In this document: positions 1 to 4,912 of the stretch, one piece after another
How the letters are laid out: each line of letters opens with the position of its first letter
How positions within the stretch are numbered: position 1 is the stretch's first letter
Assembly (NCBI GenBank): GCA_006227785.1
Contig: SBFU01000173.1
Span: 1 to 7,429 of the forward strand
Direction of reading: 5' to 3'
Length of the DNA: 7,429 nucleotides
Source of the DNA: Burkholderiales bacterium
GTDB lineage: Bacteria; Pseudomonadota; Gammaproteobacteria; Burkholderiales; Burkholderiaceae_C
The notes under the pieces: generated by a model
What the model was told of the DNA's origin: nothing
Database searches by the model: none
What the model saw: the letters and a program-made list of their open reading frames with translations, nothing else
Translations under genes and position numbers: made by a program

Positions 1-893
1 CGACCGACTACTCGGGCGACCTGAACATCGACGACAAGATCCTGGCCCGCGTGGTGGACGCCTACCGCCGCATCCGCAACACGCTGCGCTTCCTGATGGC
101 CAACACGGTCGATTTCGACCCGGTCACCGACGCCGTGCCACAGGACCAGATGCTGGAAATCGACCGCTACGCACTGGCCCGGGCCAGCGAGCTCCAGGCC
201 GAGATCCTGAAGCACTTCGACGTCTACGAATTCCACCCGGTGGTCAGCAAGCTGCAGGTGTACTGCTCGGAAGACCTGGGCGCGTTCTACCTCGATGTGC
301 TCAAGGACCGGCTCTACACCACCGCACCCAAGTCGCTGGCCCGCCGATCGGCGCAGACTGCGCTGCACCAGATCACCCATGCCATGCTGCGCTGGATGGC
401 ACCCATCCTCAGCTTCACCGCCGAGGAAGCCTGGGCCGTGTTCGCCAAGGACCAGACAAAAGGTTCGATCTTCTTCGAGACCTTCTCGGCCCTGCCCTCC
501 CCCAACGAAGCCCTGCTGGCCAAGTGGGCGCGCATCCGCACCATCCGGGATGCAGCCAACAAGGCCATTGAGGATCTGCGGGCTGCCGGCCAGGTGGGCG
601 CCTCGCTGCAGGCCACCCTGACCATCACGGCGGGCGCCGACGACGCCGCCCTGCTGCGATCGCTGGGTACCGATCTGAAATTCGTGACCATCACCTCGGG
701 CGTGACCGTGGTCGACGGCAGCGAACTGGCGATCACGGTCACGCCCAGCACCGCCACCAAATGCGAACGCTGCTGGCACTACGCCGATGACGTGGGCAGC
801 CATGCCGACCACCCGAGCCTGTGCGGCCGCTGCGTCAGCAACCTGGCCGAAGCGGCCGGGACCGGCGCCGGCGAAACCAGGGCGGTGGCCTGA
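1..893 (+). CDS. ileS: Isoleucyl-tRNA synthetase, C-terminal part (5' end outside window)
   Basis: The frame is open from base 3 to the TGA at 891-893, so this is the last ~297 residues of a class I aminoacyl-tRNA synthetase that charges tRNA-Ile in the cytoplasm; E. coli IleS has about 940 residues. The catalytic Rossmann domain, editing domain and KMSKS loop lie upstream of the window. What is visible starts with TDYSGD and [14 protein letters not shown], typical of the helical anticodon-binding domain of IleS. Near the end is the C-terminal zinc site: CERC and CGRC (codons from 762 and 822) separated by 16 residues, the same spacing as the E. coli IleS zinc finger. A GTG at 51 opens a shorter frame but is internal to the conserved domain and is not a real start. 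The stop overlaps the lspA start by one base, the usual ileS-lspA arrangement in proteobacteria. Confidence 0.97.
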   Translation, partial: TDYSGDLNIDDKILARVVDAYRRIRNTLRFLMANTVDFDPVTDAVPQDQMLEIDRYALARASELQAEILKHFDVYEFHPVVSKLQVYCSEDLGAFYLDVLKDRLYTTAPKSLARRSAQTALHQITHAMLRWMAPILSFTAEEAWAVFAKDQTKGSIFFETFSALPSPNEALLAKWARIRTIRDAANKAIEDLRAAGQVGASLQATLTITAGADDAALLRSLGTDLKFVTITSGVTVVDGSELAITVTPSTATKCERCWHYADDVGSHADHPSLCGRCVSNLAEAAGTGAGETRAVA

Positions 894-1402
894 TGGCGGG
901 CAAAAAGGTCTCGATGGCGCACTGGCTGGCGCTCGCGCTGGCCATCGTGCTGGTGGACCAGCTGACCAAGTGGTGGATCATCGGCCACTACCGGCTGGGC
1001 GACAGCACCTACGTCACCAGCTTCTTCAACATCGTGCGGGCCCACAACACCGGCGCGGCGTTTTCCTTTCTGGCCAACGCCGGTGGCTGGCAGCGCTGGT
1101 TCTTTATCGGCCTGAGCGCGGTGGTGTCCATTTTTGTGCTCTGGATGCTGCGTTCCCATTCCAGCCAGAAGCTGTTCTCCTTTGCCCTGGCCTGCATCCT
1201 GGCCGGTGCGATCGGCAACAACCTGATCGACCGTGTGGTGCATGGCTACGTGGTGGACTTTCTGGACTTCCACTGGTCCTTCCTGGCCGGCCTCTTCCCC
1301 GGCGGGCATTTCCCCGCCTTCAACGTGGCTGACATGGCGATCACCGCCGGTGCGGTGGCGTTGATCCTGGACGAGATCCTGCGGGTCAGACGCAGCAAGT
1401 GA
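893..1402 (+). CDS. lspA: Lipoprotein signal peptidase (signal peptidase II)
   Basis: A 169-residue inner-membrane aspartic protease that cleaves the signal peptide of diacylglyceryl-modified prolipoproteins just before the lipidated cysteine. Four membrane segments are visible (about residues 10-30, 68-87, 94-112 and 147-163). Family motifs are VDQLTK (21-26), HNTGAAFSF (51-59), GNNLIDR (108-114), VVDF (120-123) and FNVAD (143-147). By comparison with E. coli and Pseudomonas LspA the catalytic aspartates are D122 and D147. They are 25 residues apart, against 18 in E. coli, because of a hydrophobic insertion after FHW. Start: ATG at 893 gives the normal family N-terminus; the frame is open upstream to 821 but that part is arginine-rich shadow of ileS. 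The TGATG junction with ileS and a weak AGGG at 879-882 suggest translational coupling in a shared transcript. Confidence 0.97.
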   Translation: MAGKKVSMAHWLALALAIVLVDQLTKWWIIGHYRLGDSTYVTSFFNIVRAHNTGAAFSFLANAGGWQRWFFIGLSAVVSIFVLWMLRSHSSQKLFSFALACILAGAIGNNLIDRVVHGYVVDFLDFHWSFLAGLFPGGHFPAFNVADMAITAGAVALILDEILRVRRSK

Positions 1403-1410
1403 TGGGTCTC

Positions 1411-1437
1411 GTCACACCCGCGAAGGCGGGTGTCCAG
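1411..1437. repeat. Palindromic repeat unit A (8-bp stem, GAAG loop)
   Basis: ACACCCGC at 1414-1421 and GCGGGTGT at 1426-1433 form a perfect 8-bp stem with a GAAG loop, flanked by GTC and CCAG. It begins eight bases after the lspA stop. In lspA mRNA it could form a 3'-end hairpin, but no U-run follows, so it is not a classical intrinsic terminator. It is a REP-like intergenic element; its reverse complement matches the pattern of unit B. Confidence 0.8.
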
Positions 1438-1460
1438 ATGCTGCTCCGAATCCAGCCTTC

Positions 1461-1474
1461 ACCCGGGACCGGGT
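1461..1474. repeat. Small palindrome between units A and B
   Basis: ACCCGG at 1461-1466 is the reverse complement of CCGGGT at 1469-1474, with only GA between, so a realistic hairpin is 4-5 bp with a loop of 4-6 bases. It lies between the two larger palindromes and abuts unit B. It may be the apex of a larger cruciform formed when units A and B pair with each other, or chance. Confidence 0.4.
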
Positions 1475-1500
1475 GGATTCCCGCGTGCGCGGGAATGACG
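1474..1500. repeat. Palindromic repeat unit B (8-bp stem, GTGC loop), opposite orientation to unit A
   Basis: ATTCCCGC at 1477-1484 and GCGGGAAT at 1489-1496 form a perfect 8-bp stem around GTGC, flanked by TGG and GACG. Read on the minus strand it has the same plan as unit A: GTCA, two variable bases, CCCGCG, loop, GCGGG, two variable bases, TCCA. The ATTCCC/GGGAAT ends resemble the neisserial dRS3 repeat and related betaproteobacterial intergenic palindromes; that likeness is from memory. Confidence 0.8.
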
Positions 1501-1570
1501 ATGGCGCCGACGGGAATGAGGATGGCAGGCGCGGGAATGACGATGTCAGCAGCAGGAATGTCCGGGAATG
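1491..1570 (+). repeat. 21-bp tandem repeat with core GGGAATGAsGATG
   Basis: Three copies start at 1491, 1512 and 1533, each 21 bp, sharing the 13-base core GGGAATGA(C/G)GATG followed by a more variable 8-base tail. Pairwise identity is 15-17 of 21. A decayed core (AGGAATG) sits in register at 1554, and another GGGAATG at 1564, ten bases later. The first copy is the right arm of palindromic unit B, so the array looks like local amplification of half of that unit. No unique spacers separate the copies, so it is not a CRISPR array. Confidence 0.75.
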
Positions 1571-1571
1571 G

Positions 1572-1600
1572 TTTCCGGGTCGGCGGGCCTGTGCTAACCT
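1572..1600 (+). promoter_or_regulatory. Possible promoter of the aminotransferase gene (weak)
   Basis: TGC followed by TAACCT (1592-1600) resembles an extended -10 element, with only three of six hexamer positions matching TATAAT. Seventeen bases upstream is TTTCCG (1572-1577), a poor -35. Transcription from here would give a leader of about 30 nt carrying the ribosome binding site at 1625-1628. The call rests mainly on position, between the repeat cluster and the gene. Confidence 0.3.
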
Positions 1601-1624
1601 GACTGCCACCAATCGCATTGACTC

Positions 1625-1628
1625 GGAG
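1625..1628 (+). promoter_or_regulatory. Ribosome binding site of the aminotransferase gene
   Basis: GGAG lies 8 bases before the ATG at 1637 and supports that start. It sits between two copies of CATTGAC (1616-1622 and 1630-1636). Confidence 0.75.
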
Positions 1629-1636
1629 ACATTGAC

Positions 1637-2785
1637 ATGCCCGGACTGCTGCCCCACATCGACCCCGACGGATTGCTGGAGTTTTCGGTCGTCTACACCG
1701 ACCGCGCGCTCAACCACATGTCCAGGCGCTTTCAGGGCGTGATGACCGACATTTCAGCCATGCTCAAGCGGGTGTACGGCGCCCATTCGGCCGTGCTGGT
1801 GCCTGGCAGCGGTACCTTCGGCATGGAATCGGTGGCGCGCCAGTTCGCGCACGGCCAGCACGTCATGGTGATCCGCAACGGCTGGTTCAGCTACCGCTGG
1901 ACGCAGATCTTCGAGATGGGCTCCATTCCGGCCAGCCACACGGTGCTCAAGGCCCGGCAGACGGGCAGCGGTGCCCAGGCGCCCTGGGTGCCCTGCCCCA
2001 TTGATGAGGTCAAGGCCGCCATCGCCCGGGAAAAGCCCGCACTGGTGTTCGCGCCCCACGTGGAAACGGCGGCCGGCATGATGCTGCCCGACGACTACCT
2101 GCAGGCGGTGGCCGATGCGGTGCACGCCGTGGGTGGCCTGTTCGTGCTGGACTGCATCGCCTCGGGTGCCATGTGGGTCGACATGCAGGCCACCGGCGTG
2201 GACATCCTGATCTCGGCACCGCAGAAGGGCTGGAGCAGCTCGCCCTGCTGTGCCATGGTGATGCTCAGCGAACGGGCCCGCGCGGCCATCGACGCCACCC
2301 AGAGCACCACCTTTGCCATGGATCTGAAGAAGTGGCTGCAGATCATGGAGACTTACGAAGGCGGTGGGCACGCCTACCACACCACGTTGCCGACCGATGC
2401 ACTGCAGCGGCTGCGTGACACCATGGCCGAGACCGAGGCCTATGGCTACGCCAGGGTGCGCGACGAGCAGGTGGCCCTCGGACGCGCCGTCCGTTCGCTG
2501 CTGGAGCGGCACGGGTTCCCCAGCGTGGCCGCGCCGGGCTTCCAGGCGCCGGGTGTGGTGGTCAGCTACACGACCGATCCCGACATCCAGAACAGCAAGA
2601 AATTCCTCGCGGCCGGCCTGCAGACCGCCGCAGGCGTGCCGTTGCAGTGCGATGAAACGGCCGAGTTCAAGACCTTCCGTGTCGGCCTGTTCGGGCTGGA
2701 CAAGTGGCACGATGTGGACGCCACCGTGCAGCACCTGGAACAGGCCTTGCGCGCAGTGGCCCCGGGTCAGACCGCTGCGGCCTGA
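1637..2785 (+). CDS. Class V PLP-dependent aminotransferase, alanine-glyoxylate/serine-pyruvate type
   Basis: A 382-residue fold-type I PLP enzyme of the alanine:glyoxylate / serine:pyruvate aminotransferase family, expected to be a cytoplasmic homodimer transferring an amino group from a small amino acid to a 2-oxo acid. Visible landmarks: the phosphate-binding turn PGSGTFGMES (56-65), NGWFSYR (81-87), HVETAAG (141-147), the aspartate that pairs with the pyridine nitrogen (D172 in LDCIASG), the Schiff-base lysine K197 in SAPQKGW, and FRVGLFG (347-353), whose R348 fits the family's carboxylate-binding arginine. Length is normal for the family (about 380-400). The N-terminus (DPDGLLEFSVVYTDR) differs from the usual GPTxVP opening of eukaryotic enzymes, as in a betaproteobacterial subgroup I remember. 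The substrate cannot be read from sequence. It has its own ribosome binding site and is probably transcribed separately from lspA. It converges with qor, 9 bp between stops. Confidence 0.92.
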   Translation: MPGLLPHIDPDGLLEFSVVYTDRALNHMSRRFQGVMTDISAMLKRVYGAHSAVLVPGSGTFGMESVARQFAHGQHVMVIRNGWFSYRWTQIFEMGSIPASHTVLKARQTGSGAQAPWVPCPIDEVKAAIAREKPALVFAPHVETAAGMMLPDDYLQAVADAVHAVGGLFVLDCIASGAMWVDMQATGVDILISAPQKGWSSSPCCAMVMLSERARAAIDATQSTTFAMDLKKWLQIMETYEGGGHAYHTTLPTDALQRLRDTMAETEAYGYARVRDEQVALGRAVRSLLERHGFPSVAAPGFQAPGVVVSYTTDPDIQNSKKFLAAGLQTAAGVPLQCDETAEFKTFRVGLFGLDKWHDVDATVQHLEQALRAVAPGQTAAA

Positions 2786-2804
2786 GAAGGCGGCTCAGGG
2801 CAGC
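2774..2804. terminator. Hairpin containing both convergent stop codons; possible bidirectional 3'-end structure
   Basis: CCTGAG (2781-2786) pairs with CTCAGG (2794-2799) around a 7-base loop, and the stem continues, after a two-base GG bulge, with GCTGC (2774-2778) against GCAGC (2800-2804): 11 pairs in total. The aminotransferase TGA (2783-2785) pairs exactly with the complement of the qor TGA (2795-2797). No T-run follows on either strand, so intrinsic termination is doubtful; a 3'-end stabilising or rho-assisted role is possible. The structure is seen; the function is inference. Confidence 0.4.
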
Positions 2805-3787
2805 AGCACGGTACAGCCCGTGGTGGCCCTGGCTTCCAGGCTCTCGTGTGCCTTGCGCACATCGGCCAGGCCGAAGCGCTGGTCGATGCGGATCTTCACC
2901 TGCCCGCTGCCCACCACATCGAACAGGTCGTTGGCCATGGCCTGGGTGCGCTCGCGGCTGCTGATGTGGGTGAACAGGGTCTGGCGCGTCACATAGAGTG
3001 AGCCTTTGGGACCCAGGATGCCCGGCGCAAAGGGCGCAACCGGACCACTGGCATTGCCAAAGCTGACCATCAGGCCGAAGGGCTGCAGACAGTCCAGAGA
3101 GCCTTCCCAGGTGTCCTTGCCCACCGAGTCGTAGACCACCTTCACGCCCCGTCCCCCGGTGATGTCCTTGACGCGTTCGGTGAATTTCTCGGTCCGGTAG
3201 TTGATGGTGAACTCGGCGCCATGTTCGGCCGCCAGGGCACACTTCTCATCCGAGCCGGCGGTGCCGATCAGCCGCAGGCCCAAGGCCTGGGCCCACTGGC
3301 AGGCGATCAGGCCGACGCCACCGGCGGCCGCGTGGAACAGCACAAAATCACCCGGCTCCAGACCCTCGACCGGCTTGCATCGCTTGAGCAGGTACTGGGC
3401 GGTCAGGCCCTTGAGCATCATGGCCGCGCCTGTGTCGAAGTCGATGGCATCGGGCAGCTGGCAAACGTTCATGGCCGGCATCACGCGAACTTCGCTGTAA
3501 CTGCCTGGCGGGTTGGCGGCATAAGCGGCACGGTCACCGACCTTCAGGTGGGTCACCCCTTCACCCACCGCCTCGATCACACCAGCGCCTTCCATGCCCA
3601 TCGTCAGAGGCAGCGGCAGGGCATAGAGGCCGCTGCGCTGGTAGACATCGATGAAGTTCAGGCCGATGGCATGGTGGCGGATGCGCACTTGCCCGGGACC
3701 CGGATCACCGACCTCCACCGTGTCGAGCACGAGCTGTTCGGGTCCGCCATGGGCGTGGATGCGCACGGTACGGCTGCTGATGGTCAT
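2795..3787 (-). CDS. qor: NADPH:quinone oxidoreductase, zinc-free MDR family (QorA-like)
   Basis: A 330-residue medium-chain dehydrogenase/reductase, very close in wording to E. coli Qor (327 residues), which reduces quinones with NADPH in the cytoplasm as a homodimer. Landmarks from the ATG at 3787: the N-terminal GroES-like domain with GLNFIDVYQRSGLY (42-55) and the GMEGAG turn (64-69), VGDRAAY (83-89), then the nucleotide-binding domain with FHAAAGGVGLIACQWA (151-166), INYR (195-198), VVYDSVGKDTWE (217-228), LMVSFGNASG (239-248) and KGSLYVTR (261-268). No structural or catalytic zinc cysteine cluster is present, as expected. Start choice: the frame is open to 3844, but the ATG at 3787 has GAGGAG six bases upstream and gives the family N-terminus. 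It is convergent with the aminotransferase and divergent from the EamA gene. The physiological electron acceptor is unknown. Confidence 0.94.
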   Translation of the reverse strand: MTISSRTVRIHAHGGPEQLVLDTVEVGDPGPGQVRIRHHAIGLNFIDVYQRSGLYALPLPLTMGMEGAGVIEAVGEGVTHLKVGDRAAYAANPPGSYSEVRVMPAMNVCQLPDAIDFDTGAAMMLKGLTAQYLLKRCKPVEGLEPGDFVLFHAAAGGVGLIACQWAQALGLRLIGTAGSDEKCALAAEHGAEFTINYRTEKFTERVKDITGGRGVKVVYDSVGKDTWEGSLDCLQPFGLMVSFGNASGPVAPFAPGILGPKGSLYVTRQTLFTHISSRERTQAMANDLFDVVGSGQVKIRIDQRFGLADVRKAHESLEARATTGCTVLLP

Positions 3788-3793
3788 TCGGGT

Positions 3794-3799
3794 CTCCTC
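3794..3799 (-). promoter_or_regulatory. Ribosome binding site that fixes the qor start
   Basis: Read on the minus strand this is GAGGAG, six bases before the ATG at 3787. It favours that start over the upstream TTG at 3844. Confidence 0.8.
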
Positions 3800-3910
3800 A
3801 TGAAGGGTGGGTTGTCCGCGCGGGGGGCGCACCAGGAATCTCAATGTCCGATGCTGCCACGAAACGGCGCTTTCGCGTGCGCGACAGCGGCTTGAACCCC
3901 GCCTGCCTCA

Positions 3911-3944
3911 GGGCATGCCCGGGTTGCTACAGTGCAGGCATGCC
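3911..3944 (+). promoter_or_regulatory. Extended -10 element bracketed by two GGCATGCC palindromes, EamA gene
   Basis: TGC-TACAGT (3925-3933) is a good extended -10 match (TACAGT shares four of six bases with TATAAT). No good -35 lies 17 bp upstream. The hexamer ends six bases before the ATG at 3940, so transcription would begin at or beside the start codon, giving a leaderless message. GGGCATGCCC (3911-3920), a perfect 10-bp palindrome, lies just upstream, and GGCATGCC recurs at 3937-3944 across the start codon, 25 bp centre to centre. The pair could be operator half-sites or coincidence. Confidence 0.4.
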
Positions 3945-4887
3945 GGATCCCACCACCCACCGCCTGACCTGGAGCACCGCCGCCCTGCTGGTCATTCCGC
4001 CACTGATGTGGGCCGGCAATGCGGTGGTGGGCCGGCTGATGCAGGGAGTTGTTCCGCCGGTCACGCTGAATTTCCTGCGCTGGGTGCTGGCCTTCGCCAT
4101 CGTGCTGCCGCTGGCTGGCTGGGTGCTGCGTCGGGGCAGCGGCCTTTGGCCCCACTGGCGGCGTTTTGCCCTGCTGGGTCTTCTGGGCGTGGGCCTGTAC
4201 AACGCCTTGCAGTACCTGGCCCTCAAGACGTCCACCCCCATCAACGTGACGCTGGTGGCTGCCAGCACGCCGGTCTGGATGTTGTTGATGGGGCGCCTGT
4301 TTTTCGGCGCCGCCGTTTCGCGCCGGGCCGCCGTGGGCGCGCTGATGTCACTGACCGGCGTGGCGGTGGTGCTGACGCGGGGTGAACTGGACACACTGGC
4401 CAGCGTTCGGCTGGTGCCGGGCGACGGCTGGATGCTGCTCGCCTCCATGGTCTGGGCTTGGTACAGCTGGCTGCTGGTTCGGCCCCCTGCGGGCGGCTAC
4501 CCACCCCATATCCGCAGCGACTGGGCCGCCTTCCTGCTGGGTCAGATGGTGTTCGGTCTGGGCTGGTCCGCCCTGATGACGGGTGGCGAGTGGCTGCTGC
4601 CGCAGCCGGGGCCCGATGCGGTGATCAGCATTCAGTGGGGCTGGCCGTTGGTGGCGGCGCTTCTGTACGTGGCCATCGGGCCTTCGCTGCTGGCCTACCG
4701 CTGCTGGGGCGCCGGCGTGGCAAGGGTGGGGCCTGCGGTGGCCGGGTTCTTCTCCAACCTCACGCCCCTCTTTGCCGCGGTCATGTCTGCCCTGCTGCTG
4801 GGTGAGGCCCCGCGCCTGTACCACGCGGCCGGGTTCGCGCTGATCGTGGGAGGCATTCTGGTGTCGTCGTCCGCCCGACGTGGCTGA
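3940..4887 (+). CDS. EamA-family (DMT superfamily) transporter, ten membrane helices
   Basis: A 315-residue integral inner-membrane protein with two EamA repeats (about residues 14-147 and 162-310), each of five hydrophobic segments. Repeat 1 carries NFLRWVLAF (44-52), YNALQYLALKTSTP (87-100) and ASTPVWMLLMGRLFFG (108-123); repeat 2 carries AIGPSLLAYRCW (245-256), FFSNLTPLFAAVMSALLLGE (270-289) and a closing ALIVGGILVSS helix. This family includes exporters of amino acids and other small metabolites; the substrate is not readable here. Start choice is uncertain. ATG 3940 places the first helix at the usual distance from the N-terminus and lies just after a promoter-like element. ATG 3844 is in frame, has AGGA at 3834-3837 and would add 32 arginine- and cysteine-rich residues unlike the family. 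The amidase gene follows after 25 bp, so the two are probably co-transcribed. Confidence 0.92.
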   Translation: MPDPTTHRLTWSTAALLVIPPLMWAGNAVVGRLMQGVVPPVTLNFLRWVLAFAIVLPLAGWVLRRGSGLWPHWRRFALLGLLGVGLYNALQYLALKTSTPINVTLVAASTPVWMLLMGRLFFGAAVSRRAAVGALMSLTGVAVVLTRGELDTLASVRLVPGDGWMLLASMVWAWYSWLLVRPPAGGYPPHIRSDWAAFLLGQMVFGLGWSALMTGGEWLLPQPGPDAVISIQWGWPLVAALLYVAIGPSLLAYRCWGAGVARVGPAVAGFFSNLTPLFAAVMSALLLGEAPRLYHAAGFALIVGGILVSSSARRG

Positions 4888-4902
4888 TGCCCTTGAACAT
4901 CC

Positions 4903-4906
4903 GGAG
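4903..4906 (+). promoter_or_regulatory. Ribosome binding site that fixes the amidase GTG start
   Basis: GGAG lies six bases before GTG 4913. The alternative in-frame GTG at 4880 overlaps the EamA stop and has no comparable site. Confidence 0.65.
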
Positions 4907-4912
4907 TCCATT

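Larger units (their letters stand above)
1403..1636. other. Gene-free spacer between lspA and the aminotransferase, repeat-rich
   Basis: These 234 bases hold no convincing gene. The first two thirds (1411-1570) is repetitive: two palindromic units in opposite orientation, then a 21-bp tandem array. The last third (1571-1636) is unique sequence with a weak extended -10-like element and the ribosome binding site of the next gene. Short frames cross the region on both strands, but their translations (PAKAG, IPACAGMT, repeated GMT/GMR) are what this repeat type always yields, not a conserved protein. Confidence 0.8.

Noticed and set aside
821..892. Upstream in-frame extension of lspA
   Set aside because: It lies wholly within the end of ileS and encodes an arginine-rich stretch not found in LspA; ATG 893 gives the usual N-terminus.
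1491..1570. Tandem array considered as a CRISPR
   Set aside because: Copies abut directly with no unique spacers, the unit is only 21 bp, and no cas gene is present.
1399..1602. Short plus-strand frame across the lspA-aminotransferase spacer, and a minus-strand frame opposite (1412-1717)
   Set aside because: The translation is PAKAG...IPACAGMT followed by GMT/GMR repeats, the known artefact of translating this intergenic palindrome; there is no ribosome binding site and no protein family behind it.
1632..1637. Perfect TTGACA (-35 consensus) overlapping the aminotransferase start codon
   Set aside because: The sequence 16-18 bases downstream has no -10-like hexamer, and the site would start transcription inside the gene.
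1754..2734. 326-codon open frame antisense to the aminotransferase gene
   Set aside because: A shadow of third-position G/C bias; rich in His, Gly and Arg with no domain.
3221..3895. 224-codon plus-strand frame antisense to qor
   Set aside because: It lies opposite a clear quinone oxidoreductase and has no family resemblance.
3844..3939. Upstream in-frame ATG (3844) as the EamA start
   Set aside because: It has an AGGA nearby, but the added 32 residues are Arg/Cys-rich and unlike the family, and a promoter-like element falls inside them. Kept as an alternative in the gene entry, not as the call.
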